The position numbers were made by a program, and so were the translations under genes. Below are positions 27,438-36,292 of a DNA stretch of 64,000 nt, in pieces (position 1 is the first letter of the stretch; the number at the start of each line of letters is the position of its first letter). Below the pieces are notes generated by a model, which saw nothing but the letters and a program-made list of their open reading frames with translations, did not search any database and was not told the DNA's origin. The stretch is taken from contig JASBTX010000032.1 in assembly GCA_030148225.1 (NCBI GenBank), positions 62,001-126,000 of the forward strand, written 5' to 3'. The stretch comes from Paracoccaceae bacterium (GTDB lineage: Bacteria > Pseudomonadota > Alphaproteobacteria > Rhodobacterales > Rhodobacteraceae).

Positions 27438-30400
27438 CCGGCATCGTCGATTGGGCCGCCGGGCGTGCCCGGATGGTCATCGCCTTTATCGTATTGTCCA
27501 TCCTTGCGGGTGGATTTTCCTATTTTCTGCTGCCCAAAGAAGGCGAGCCGGATATCGAGATCCCGGCGCTCTTCATCTCTGTCCCCTTCCCCGGCATTTC
27601 CGCCGCCGACAGCGAAAAACTGCTGGTCAAACCGATGGAAACCGAACTGTCGGACCTGGACGGGCTGAAAACCATGACCGCGACGGCTGCGGAAAATTAC
27701 GCCGGCGTAGCGCTGGAGTTCGAGTTCGGCTGGGACAAGACCAAGGTGCTGGCGGATGTGCGCGACCGGATGAACACGGTCGAAAGCGAATTTCCGGACG
27801 GTGCCGAGAAATACTCGATCAACGAGATCAACTTTTCGCAGTTTCCGATTATCGTCGTGAACCTGTCGGGCGAATTGCCCGAGCGTACGCTGCTGCGCGT
27901 CGCCAAGGACCTGCAGGACAGCCTCGAGAGCCTTGAACCCGTACTCGAGGCCGGGCTGGCGGGCCACCGCGAAGAGATGCTGGAGGTGGTGATCGATCCG
28001 CTCAGGCTCGAATCCTACAACGTCACCTTTGGCGAGCTGATCAACGTGGTGACCAATAACAACCTCTTGGTGGCCGCAGGCGAGATCGAAACCGAGACCG
28101 GCTCGTTCGCGGTCAAGATACCGTCATCCTTTGACGAGCCTTCTGACGTTTACGATCTGCCGATCAAGACCAATGGCGACAGGGTGGTCACGCTGGGCGA
28201 TCTGGCCCAGATCAAGCTGACATTCGAAGACCGCGTCGGCACTGCCCGGTTCAACGGCGAACCGACGGTCGCGCTGCAGGTGGTCAAGCGCAAGGGCTTC
28301 AACATCATCGACACGGCCGAACTGGTCAAGAAGACGGTGGCGGCCGAAAAGGCGAAATGGCCGACCGAGCTGCAAGAGGCCGTGATCGTCGGCACCTCGC
28401 TTGATCAGTCGCGCATCGTGGGTGAGATGGTCGGCCAGCTCGAAGGGTCGGTCCTGACGGCCATCGCGCTGGTGATGATCGTGGTGCTGGCCGCGCTTGG
28501 CACCCGCTCGGCACTCTTGGTGGGTTTTGCCATTCCCACCAGTTTCCTGTTGTGTTTCGCGCTTCTGGCGGTGATGGAAATCACCATCTCGAATATCGTC
28601 ATGTTCGGGCTGATCCTTGCTGTCGGCATGCTGGTCGATGGGGCGATCGTCGTCGTGGAATATGCCGACCGCCGCATCAAAGAGGGCTCGGGGCCCATGG
28701 CCGCCTATGTCGAGGCCGCCAAACGCATGTTCTGGCCCATCGTCAGTTCGACGGCGACAACGCTTTGTGCCTTTCTGCCCATGCTTTTCTGGCCCGGTGT
28801 GCCCGGCGAATTCATGGGCATGCTGCCGGTCACGCTGATCTTCGTGCTGTCGGCATCGCTGGTGGTGGCGCTGATCTATCTGCCGGTCATGGGCGGGGTT
28901 GCCGGGCGCATCAGCCGGGTGCTTGAAAACGCGTCGAACGGGCTCAGGCACCGCTTTCCGTGGTGGGTGCGCGCGCTGATGGTCATCCCCTCGGTCTGGC
29001 TGATGTTCGCGGGCGCGCTCTCGGCGGTGAACCCGGGCTATATCCCGGCGCTGGGGGCGATGCTGAACGGAACAGAGGGCACGCCGCTCAACGGGCTTTT
29101 GTCGGTCTTCTTCCGGTCGATCCCCTTCCTGCTGGGTGCGGCGCTGACCTCGATCACCATCGGCGCCACCAAATGGGAGCGCCGAGAACGCCGCATCCGC
29201 GCGGGCTATCGCCGCTCACCCTTTGGCTGGTTCATCCATTTCATCGCCGGCAATCCGGTCATGCCGCTGGTTGCGGTGGGTTTTGTCGGGTTCTTCGTCA
29301 TCTCGGTATTCGGCTATTTCGGGGCCAACAATAACGGGGTGGAATTCTTTGTGGATTCCGAGCCCGAACAGGCCATTGTCTATGTCCGCGCCCGCGGCAA
29401 TCTCAGCCTTGATGAAAAAGACACGCTCTTGCGTCAGGCGGAAAATATCGTGCTGGCCGATCCGGGTGTCGAAACCGTCTTTGCCTTTGCCGGCGAAGGC
29501 GGTCTGAACCAGAATACCGGCGGCGCGCAGGCCCCGCTGGATACGGTTGGCCAGATGCAGATCGAACTGATACCATGGGCCGACCGGCCCCGCATGGCCA
29601 ACCAGTATGGTCTTGAAGGTGCCGATCCGGATTTTGACGGCGACCTGATCCTGGACCGCATCGAACAGCGCCTTGCCGAGCTGCCGGGCGTCGAGATCGA
29701 TATCCTGTCGGCTGATCGCGGCCCGGCATCGGGCAAGCCCGTGCATCTTCGTCTCAAGGGTGATGACCGCGAACTGGTCGCCCGTACCGCCGGGCAGATC
29801 AGCGATTATTTCCACACATTGCCCGGCCTGATCGAGATCGAGGATACCCGCCCCCTGCCCGGCATCGACTGGCAGATCGATGTCGATGTCGAAAAGGCCG
29901 GACGCTACGGCGCCGATGTGGCCGCCGTCGGCGTGATGGTTCAGATGGTCACGCGCGGCATCCTTCTGGATACGATGCGCGTCGACAGTTCGGACGAAGA
30001 GATCGAAATCCGCGTCCGCCTGCCCGAAGGCGACCGCATTCTCGCCACGCTCGACACGCTCAAGGTCGGCACGCCATCGGGTCTGGTGCCGCTGGCCAAT
30101 TTCATCACCCGCAAACCGGTGCAGAAACTCTCGCAGATCGACCGGGTCGACCAGTCGCGCTATTACGACGTCAAGGCCGATGTCGCGGCGGGGCTGGTCA
30201 ATGATGCCGGGCAGCCGATCAATGCCAATGAACGCATCGCCGTCATTACCGACTGGCTCGAGGCTAATGATATCCTGCCCGCAGGCGTCAGCTATGAATG
30301 GACCGGCGATCAGGAAGAACAGGCAGAAAGCCAGGCCTTCCTTCAGACTGCCTTTCTTGGTGCGCTGGGGCTGATGTTCGTGATCCTGCTGGCGCAGTTC

Positions 30401-31102
30401 AACAGCTTCTACAACGCCGTGCTCGTGCTGCTGGCGGTGGTGCTGTCAACCACGGGCGTCCTGATCGGGATGCTGGTGATGGGCCAGCCCTTCTCGATCA
30501 TCATGACGGGGACGGGCATCGTCGCGCTGGCGGGGATCGTGGTGAACAACAACATTGTCCTGATCGATACCTATCAGGAATACGCCAAGTTCATGCCCCG
30601 GATCGAGGCGATTACCCGCACCGCCGAGGCGCGTATCCGGCCCGTCCTTCTGACCACCATCACCACCATGGCGGGCCTGACACCGATGATGTTCGGCCTC
30701 AGCCTCGATTTCATCGGCGGCGGCTCTTCTGTCGACAGCCCGACGGCGCTCTGGTGGAAACAGCTGGCCACGGCGGTGGTCTTCGGGCTGGGTATCGCGA
30801 CGGTGCTGACACTGATCTTCACCCCCTCGATGCTGGCCATACGGGTCTGGGCGGTGATCTATGTCAAGGCGCTGGCGCGTCTTCTGGCCAAGCTTTCCTT
30901 TGGGCGCAGCAGCCGTTTCGCGCAGGATTGGGCGACGCGACGCGCGGCGCGGCGTCTGGCATCGCCCACCATCGTCTGGGATGATGATGACGCTGCCGAC
31001 CAGCCCGCCGAGGATATGAGTGAGATTTCGGAAACCATGCAAAAAATCAAAGGCAAGGTCGATGAAATCGTCCCCAAACCGCCGCTGAAGGCCGCCGAAT
31101 AG
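27434..31102 (+). CDS. RND-family efflux pump, inner-membrane permease, with extra hydrophobic insert
   Basis: 1222 residues against about 1030-1060 for typical AcrB-like pumps. TM1 is at about 12-33, the periplasmic porter domain follows, then the TM2-6 block with GLILAVGMLVDGAIVVVE (the TM4 proton-relay Asp region). Between the two halves, about residues 505-590, are two extra hydrophobic stretches (WVRALMVIPSVWLMFAGAL and FRSIPFLLGAALTSITIGA) not found in standard pumps. The second half has FGYFGANNNGVEFF, a second porter domain and a TM8-12 block with GIVALAGIVVNNNIVLIDTY. The cytoplasmic tail is acidic. Substrate unknown. Confidence 0.92.
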   Translation: MTGIVDWAAGRARMVIAFIVLSILAGGFSYFLLPKEGEPDIEIPALFISVPFPGISAADSEKLLVKPMETELSDLDGLKTMTATAAENYAGVALEFEFGWDKTKVLADVRDRMNTVESEFPDGAEKYSINEINFSQFPIIVVNLSGELPERTLLRVAKDLQDSLESLEPVLEAGLAGHREEMLEVVIDPLRLESYNVTFGELINVVTNNNLLVAAGEIETETGSFAVKIPSSFDEPSDVYDLPIKTNGDRVVTLGDLAQIKLTFEDRVGTARFNGEPTVALQVVKRKGFNIIDTAELVKKTVAAEKAKWPTELQEAVIVGTSLDQSRIVGEMVGQLEGSVLTAIALVMIVVLAALGTRSALLVGFAIPTSFLLCFALLAVMEITISNIVMFGLILAVGMLVDGAIVVVEYADRRIKEGSGPMAAYVEAAKRMFWPIVSSTATTLCAFLPMLFWPGVPGEFMGMLPVTLIFVLSASLVVALIYLPVMGGVAGRISRVLENASNGLRHRFPWWVRALMVIPSVWLMFAGALSAVNPGYIPALGAMLNGTEGTPLNGLLSVFFRSIPFLLGAALTSITIGATKWERRERRIRAGYRRSPFGWFIHFIAGNPVMPLVAVGFVGFFVISVFGYFGANNNGVEFFVDSEPEQAIVYVRARGNLSLDEKDTLLRQAENIVLADPGVETVFAFAGEGGLNQNTGGAQAPLDTVGQMQIELIPWADRPRMANQYGLEGADPDFDGDLILDRIEQRLAELPGVEIDILSADRGPASGKPVHLRLKGDDRELVARTAGQISDYFHTLPGLIEIEDTRPLPGIDWQIDVDVEKAGRYGADVAAVGVMVQMVTRGILLDTMRVDSSDEEIEIRVRLPEGDRILATLDTLKVGTPSGLVPLANFITRKPVQKLSQIDRVDQSRYYDVKADVAAGLVNDAGQPINANERIAVITDWLEANDILPAGVSYEWTGDQEEQAESQAFLQTAFLGALGLMFVILLAQFNSFYNAVLVLLAVVLSTTGVLIGMLVMGQPFSIIMTGTGIVALAGIVVNNNIVLIDTYQEYAKFMPRIEAITRTAEARIRPVLLTTITTMAGLTPMMFGLSLDFIGGGSSVDSPTALWWKQLATAVVFGLGIATVLTLIFTPSMLAIRVWAVIYVKALARLLAKLSFGRSSRFAQDWATRRAARRLASPTIVWDDDDAADQPAEDMSEISETMQKIKGKVDEIVPKPPLKAAE

Positions 31103-31247
31103 GGCCGGGCCTGCCGCGGCTGCGGCGGGCCATACGACGCGCGGGGATCAAGCGGACGTGAACCACCGTCGCCGTGACCGGGCTTTGCCCGCAGGGTGGA
31201 TTGTGACAGGCTGGACGCACTGACATGCACCCGAAAGTTGCGCCGCC

Positions 31248-31634
31248 ATGCATCGCCGCACCGCCATTTCCGGCCTCGCCGGGCTGATCCTCTCTGCCGG
31301 GGCCGCCACCGCCGAGGTCACGCTGACGGCGGCAGAGATCACCACGCTCTTGTCCGGGCGCACGGCCATCGGGGAATGGAACGGACGGCCCTACCGGCAG
31401 TATTTCAATTCCGACGGCGCGACCATCTATGCCGAACGCGGCGCGCGATCCGCGCTGGGGTATTGGCGTACCGACCCCGATACCGCCGAATACCAAAGCT
31501 GGTGGCGCGGCAGCGGCTGGGAAAGCTGGCAGATCATCCGCCGCGACGGCATGCATTTCTGGGTCAATCAGGACGGTGCCGCGCTCGCCTTTGACATGGT
31601 GGACGGCCAGCAACTGAACTGGCCGCCCGAGTGA
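31248..31634 (+). CDS. Small secreted protein, DUF995-like, function unknown
   Basis: 128 residues. A signal peptide (MHRRTAISGLAGLILSAGAATA, cleavage likely after ATA) leads to a mature domain with GEWNGRPYRQYFNSDGATIYAERGARSALGYWRTD and WWRGSGWESWQIIRRDG. Alternating Trp/Tyr and Gly suggest a small beta barrel. The pattern is reminiscent of DUF995 proteins, but that is a resemblance by eye. Separated from the efflux operon by 145 nt. Confidence 0.7.
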   Translation: MHRRTAISGLAGLILSAGAATAEVTLTAAEITTLLSGRTAIGEWNGRPYRQYFNSDGATIYAERGARSALGYWRTDPDTAEYQSWWRGSGWESWQIIRRDGMHFWVNQDGAALAFDMVDGQQLNWPPE

Positions 31635-31640
31635 TTGGCC

Positions 31641-32021
31641 TCAGGCCCCGGCGCGTCGGCCAAAGCCGTTGCGGATCACGGTATAAAGAAAGATCAGCAT
31701 CGACAGCAGCGCCAGCAACGAGCCGATCTTGGCCAATGTCTCGCTGGTTTCGCGGATCGCCATCGTGATCCCCGGCACGATCAGGATCACGGTCAGCACC
31801 GTCAGCCCCAGATGCAACCGCGCCAGCGGCCCGTCGGCCTGGGGCGTCAGCGTGTAATAGACCCCGAACATGGCCATGGTCACCCAGCCGATCAGGTTCA
31901 GATGCCCATGCGCCGGTGAAAGCGTATGATCACCCGTGATCGACATCTGGATGCCCCAGCCCATCCCCACCAGCGCTGATATCACCGCCGCCAACAGAAA
32001 ATAGAATCCGGTTCCCCGCAT
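31641..32021 (-). CDS. Four-helix membrane protein resembling a fragment of heme-copper oxidase subunit I
   Basis: 126 residues, about four TM segments. SPAHGHLNLIGWVTMAMFGVYYTL resembles the first histidine-bearing helix of NorB/CcoN-type subunit I (HAHLxLxGW), but the protein is far too short to be an oxidase. The histidine pair may bind heme or metal. No oxidase genes are nearby. Stops 6 bases from the end of the convergent secreted-protein gene. Confidence 0.65.
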   Translation of the reverse strand: MRGTGFYFLLAAVISALVGMGWGIQMSITGDHTLSPAHGHLNLIGWVTMAMFGVYYTLTPQADGPLARLHLGLTVLTVILIVPGITMAIRETSETLAKIGSLLALLSMLIFLYTVIRNGFGRRAGA

Positions 32022-32139
32022 GATATATTCCTTTCATGTCATGCAATGCGCCGGTCGCAGCCCCTGACGGGGGGACCGGCACCGGAATTTTATCACGGAT
32101 GCGTGAGTTCACCAAATCGCAGGCGGGCAGCGCAAGGTC

Positions 32140-33963
32140 TCAGGCGGCGGCGGTTTCGGCGTCTTCCTCGTCGGCCAGCTGACGATGCCACATGTGATGA
32201 TACCGCCCCTCGCGCGCGAGCAGTTCGTCATGCGTGCCCTGTTCGGCGATCACGCCGCGTTCCAGCACCACGATCCGGTCGGCATCGGCGATGGTCGACA
32301 AACGATGCGCAATGGTAATCACCGTGCGCCCCTGCCCCATATCGCGCAGGCTCTCCTGAATCTCGCGCTCGGTCTCGGTATCAAGCGCCGAAGTCGCCTC
32401 GTCCAGCAAAAGGATCGGCGGATTTTTCAAAAGCGTCCGGGCAATGCCGACGCGCTGTTTCTCGCCGCCCGACAGTTTCAGCCCGCGCTCGCCCACCTGT
32501 GTGTCATAGGCTTCGGGCAGGGCCATGATGAAATCATGTATCTTGGCGGCCTTCGCGGCGGCCTCGATCTCTGAGCGTGAGGCATCGGGGCGGCCATAGG
32601 CGATATTGTAGTATATGGAATCGTTGAACAAAACCGTGTCCTGCGGCACCACGCCAATGGCGGCATGCAGACTGTCCTGCGTGATGTCGCGGATATCCTG
32701 CCCATCGATGGTCAGCGCACCGTCATTGACATCGTAAAACCGGAACAAGAGCCGCCCGATGGTGGATTTGCCCGATCCCGAGGGGCCGACAACCGCAACC
32801 GTCTGACCTGCGGGCACTTCCAGATCGATCCCTTTCAGGATCGGGCGCGCGGCTTCGTAGCCGAAAACCAGATCCTGAAACCGGATCGTCCCGCCATTGA
32901 TGGCCAGCGCCGGTGCGCCGGGCTTGTCCTCGACCTCTTGCGGTTGCTCCAGCAGATCAAACATCTCGCCCATATCCACCAGCGACTGGCGAATTTCGCG
33001 ATAGACCGTGCCAAGGAAATTCAGGGGCAGCGTGATCTGAATCATATAGGCATTGACCATGACGAAATCGCCCACGGTCAGATCGCCCCGCTGCACCCCC
33101 ATCGCCGCCAGCACCATCACAATCACCAGCCCCGTGGTGATCAGCAGGGATTGCCCGAAATTCAGAAAGGCCAGCGAATAGCTCGTGCGCAGCGCCGCCG
33201 TCTCATAGCCTGCCATGGCCGTGTCATAGCGCGACGCCTCGCGCCCTTCGGCCCCGAAATATTTGACCGTCTCGAAATTCAGCAGGCTGTCGATGGCCTT
33301 TTGATTGGCGTCGGTATCCTGATCATTCATGATCTTGCGGATTTTCACCCGCCATTCCGTGACGGCGAAGGTGAACCAGATATAAAGCCCGATCGTGATC
33401 ACCACCGTGGCCAGATACCAGACATCAAAGACCACGAAAAAGATAATCGCGATGAACAGCAGCTCCAGCACCAAAGGCCCGATGGAAAAAAGCAGGAACC
33501 GCAACAGGAACTCGACGCCCTTGACGCCCCGCTCGATGATCCGGCTCAGCCCGCCGGTCTTACGCGTGATGTGATAGCGCATCGACAGCCGGTGGATATG
33601 GCGAAAGGTTTCCAGCGCGAGTGAGCGCAGGGCGCGTTGCCCGACCCGGGCAAAGATCACGTCGCGCAATTGCTGAAAGCCGATATTCATCAGCCGCGCC
33701 AGCCCATAGATCACCGTCAGGCTGATCGCGCCAAAGGCCAGCATCCATTCCGATGACAACCCGTCACCGGCAAGCGCATCGACCGCGCCCTTGTAAAAGA
33801 CCGGCGTCGCGACCGAGATCACCTTGGCCAGAACCAGCATCGCCAGCGCCGCCACCACGCGCGCCCGGAACCCCGGGTTGCCCGGGGGCCACATATAGGG
33901 CGCCACCTTGCGGATGGTGCGCAGGCCGCTTCTGCGGTGTTCGCTTGCGTTTGTACTGGCCAT
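32140..33963 (-). CDS. Atm1-type ABC exporter, fused permease-ATPase (half-transporter)
   Basis: 607 residues, six TM segments in the first 330 residues, then the ATPase. Walker A GPSGSGKST, signature LSGGEKQRVGIARTLLKNP, Walker B ILLLDEATSALD, and the H-loop IAHRLST are intact. The permease contains ARVGQRALRSLALETFRHIHRLSMRYHITRKTGGLSRIIERG, characteristic of the Atm1/ABCB7/HMT1 group that exports glutathione-linked metal or sulfur compounds. Works as a homodimer in the inner membrane. Confidence 0.9.
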   Translation of the reverse strand: MASTNASEHRRSGLRTIRKVAPYMWPPGNPGFRARVVAALAMLVLAKVISVATPVFYKGAVDALAGDGLSSEWMLAFGAISLTVIYGLARLMNIGFQQLRDVIFARVGQRALRSLALETFRHIHRLSMRYHITRKTGGLSRIIERGVKGVEFLLRFLLFSIGPLVLELLFIAIIFFVVFDVWYLATVVITIGLYIWFTFAVTEWRVKIRKIMNDQDTDANQKAIDSLLNFETVKYFGAEGREASRYDTAMAGYETAALRTSYSLAFLNFGQSLLITTGLVIVMVLAAMGVQRGDLTVGDFVMVNAYMIQITLPLNFLGTVYREIRQSLVDMGEMFDLLEQPQEVEDKPGAPALAINGGTIRFQDLVFGYEAARPILKGIDLEVPAGQTVAVVGPSGSGKSTIGRLLFRFYDVNDGALTIDGQDIRDITQDSLHAAIGVVPQDTVLFNDSIYYNIAYGRPDASRSEIEAAAKAAKIHDFIMALPEAYDTQVGERGLKLSGGEKQRVGIARTLLKNPPILLLDEATSALDTETEREIQESLRDMGQGRTVITIAHRLSTIADADRIVVLERGVIAEQGTHDELLAREGRYHHMWHRQLADEEDAETAAA

Positions 33964-34030
33964 GATCCCTCGTGCCGTGAAGGCGCTAGATAATACCGGC
34001 TCAGGCAGGTTTCCAGTGGGGGAAGGTCGA

Positions 34031-35464
34031 TTACTCGTCCGGGACTTCGAAAATCTGGCCGGGATAGATCAGGTCGGGATCGCGGATCAGGTCCTTGTTG
34101 GCCTCGTAGACTTTGACGTAAAGCACGCCGTCACCATAGTTTTCCTTGGCAATCGCCCAAAGCGTATAGCCCGGCTGAACGGTGATAATGCCGGCCTGCG
34201 CACGCAGGCTGTTTTCGTCGGCATTCAGCGCCGCCTCGACGATTTCCGGTGTTTCACGCTGGAACGGCGTCTCAAAGCGCGAGGTCACGACGCCTTCGGC
34301 GTCAATCTCGTCGACGCGCAGCGTGTAGACCCCGGCATCGATATCCGGCAGCGGTGTGCGCCACGTACCGTCGACGGATATGCGCGCCGTGCCCACGGGC
34401 CGGTTGTCCAGATAGAACCGGATCGCGCGGTCTGATTGTCCGCGCCCCGTCAGGTTCACATCGCCCTCGGCATCATAGCTGATCGTGTCGACGATGACGC
34501 TGGTCTGTATCTCGGGCCCGGGCGAGAGCAGTTCGACACCTTCCTTGGTGGTCTTGATCAGGGCCGGGGCGGCGGGCGCGGCCTCTTCCTCCAGCGCGGC
34601 AACCACGTCTTCCCTTACGGTTTCGGCAACCTCGTTGGTATCGGGATCGGTGGCCGCCGGCACCTCGGGTTCATCGGCGTCCAGCACGGCGACGGTCTCG
34701 GCCTCGGCCGGGGCGTCGGGTACGCTCTCGTCCGGGGCAGTCGTGGCCACAACCGCATCCTCAACCTCGGGCTTCTCATGCGGCGTGGTCACCAGTTCGG
34801 GGTCGGCGCCGTCATCGCTATCTTCGGCCTGCGACGGATCGTTGTCGGCAGGCGCTTCTGCGGCATCGACATCGGTGGTCTCAAGCACGGTGTCATCCAG
34901 CGCCGCCAGCGCGGTTTCCTCGGGTGTTTCGGGCGCTTCGGCCACCGCGACCGGCGCGCCGAACGGGGCGATCAGAATGCGCTCGTCGGAATGTTTCAGC
35001 TCATCCCCGGCCACCAGCGCCAGCGACAGGCTTTGCGCCGCGTCCGAGGGTGCAACATCAAAAAGCGCCACGAACTTGCCGTCGGGGCCGCTCTGGGCTT
35101 CGGCAATCAGCACCTGATCGACAAATATCTGAACCCGCGAATTGGGTTCGGCCACACCGGCAACAACCGCCGAGCCCTCGGCATCGACACGCACCAGTTC
35201 AAAGACCGGCAGCCTGAGCGCAGGCTCGGCCTCTTCGACGGGGGTTTCGGGTGCAATGACGGTTTCATCCGTTTCGGGTGCCGTGGTTGCCGTCGCCTCT
35301 GATCCGGCATCCCCGTCGGGGATGGCCACCACCGGCGTCTGCTGCGGGTCGGTGCTGGGCCGGGTCATCTGGAACCCCATGGCGCCGGCGACGACAACCG
35401 CAGCCGCCCCTGCGGTCGCAACCACAGAGCCACCACTTAGTCCGAGACCAGACCAGAATGACAT
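34031..35464 (-). CDS. LysM-domain protein with N-terminal membrane anchor and acidic linker
   Basis: 477 residues. A single hydrophobic segment at about 12-30 (VVATAGAAAVVVAGAMGF) anchors a periplasmic region. Two Ig/bacterial-adhesin-like beta modules (about 82-160 and 320-400) are separated by some 150 residues very rich in Ala, Glu, Asp and Pro. The C-terminal LysM domain is clear: VQPGYTLWAIAKENYGDGVLYVKVYEAN...DPDLIYPGQIFEVP. LysM binds peptidoglycan, so this looks like a cell-envelope tether; the rest is uncharacterised. Confidence 0.88.
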   Translation of the reverse strand: MSFWSGLGLSGGSVVATAGAAAVVVAGAMGFQMTRPSTDPQQTPVVAIPDGDAGSEATATTAPETDETVIAPETPVEEAEPALRLPVFELVRVDAEGSAVVAGVAEPNSRVQIFVDQVLIAEAQSGPDGKFVALFDVAPSDAAQSLSLALVAGDELKHSDERILIAPFGAPVAVAEAPETPEETALAALDDTVLETTDVDAAEAPADNDPSQAEDSDDGADPELVTTPHEKPEVEDAVVATTAPDESVPDAPAEAETVAVLDADEPEVPAATDPDTNEVAETVREDVVAALEEEAAPAAPALIKTTKEGVELLSPGPEIQTSVIVDTISYDAEGDVNLTGRGQSDRAIRFYLDNRPVGTARISVDGTWRTPLPDIDAGVYTLRVDEIDAEGVVTSRFETPFQRETPEIVEAALNADENSLRAQAGIITVQPGYTLWAIAKENYGDGVLYVKVYEANKDLIRDPDLIYPGQIFEVPDE

Positions 35465-35548
35465 AGGCTTCCCTTACCCGACGCCCTTGCGAGAGCATAT
35501 CAACCGCTCTATCACGGGTCAAAGCCGAGAAATGAATATGAGGTGAGC

Positions 35549-36109
35549 ATGTCTTCCGCGCAACGGTCGGTCTGCGTCTATTGCGGATCGCGCGATGGTG
35601 TCAGCCCGCAATATGGTGCCGATGCCCGCCATTTCGGTGCGGGGATTGCGGCACGCGGCTGGCGGCTTGTCTACGGGGCGGGCGATGTCGGGCTGATGGG
35701 CCATGTCGCGCGCGCCGCGCAGGATGCGGGCGGTGAAACACTGGGTGTCATCCCCACCCATCTGATGAACCGCGAGGTCGCCAAGCGCGACCTCTCATCC
35801 CTGATCATCACCGAAACCATGCATGAGCGCAAAAAGGTCATGCTGATGAACGCGGACGCGGCGGTGGTGCTGCCGGGCGGGGCCGGGTCGCTGGACGAGT
35901 TTTTCGAGGTCCTGACATGGGCCCAGCTGGGGCTGCATCAAAAGCCGCTGATCGTCGTCAATACCGGCGGTTACTGGGATCCGCTGACCGCGCTGATCGA
36001 CCATGTGATCACGCAGGGATTTGCCGATGCTTCGCTTCGCGGGCTTTGTTCGGTTGTTCCCGATTCGGCAGCGGCCATCGCCGCGCTGTCCCGGCATTTC
36101 GACGCCTGA
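35549..36109 (+). CDS. LOG-family (TIGR00730) nucleoside 5'-monophosphate phosphoribohydrolase
   Basis: 186 residues. Rossmann-like fold with VCVYCGSRDG at the N-terminus, GGGD-like loop as YGAGDVGLMG, MHERKKVM, and the catalytic PGGxGT..E motif present as LPGGAGSLDEFFE (Ser in place of Thr). Family members release free base from cytokinin-type or ordinary nucleoside monophosphates. ATG 35549 is preferred because AGG sits 5 nt upstream; an in-frame GTG at 35543 is possible. Confidence 0.88.
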   Translation: MSSAQRSVCVYCGSRDGVSPQYGADARHFGAGIAARGWRLVYGAGDVGLMGHVARAAQDAGGETLGVIPTHLMNREVAKRDLSSLIITETMHERKKVMLMNADAAVVLPGGAGSLDEFFEVLTWAQLGLHQKPLIVVNTGGYWDPLTALIDHVITQGFADASLRGLCSVVPDSAAAIAALSRHFDA

Positions 36110-36136
36110 ACCGACCCAGGTTATGCACAGGCCCAT

Positions 36137-36158
36137 GTTCGATTTGCACAAATCGAAC
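36137..36158. promoter_or_regulatory. 22-bp palindrome upstream of the beta-barrel gene
   Basis: GTTCGATTTG (36137-36146), CA, and its exact complement CAAATCGAAC (36149-36158). It lies 135 bp ahead of the ATG of the broken outer-membrane gene. The 12-mer CACAAATCGAAC from it recurs at 38184-38195, upstream of the next secreted protein, so both may be sites of the same regulator. Confidence 0.55.
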
Positions 36159-36292
36159 CGGTTTCCGCGCCATGATTTGTGCCAAGAATACAACATAAAC
36201 CGTGCCTTAGCCGCCGAACTCCGGATATTGGTTTCACATTTGCCACATAGGCGCGCCACTCTCGGCCGGTAACGTGACAAGGGTGGAATGCA

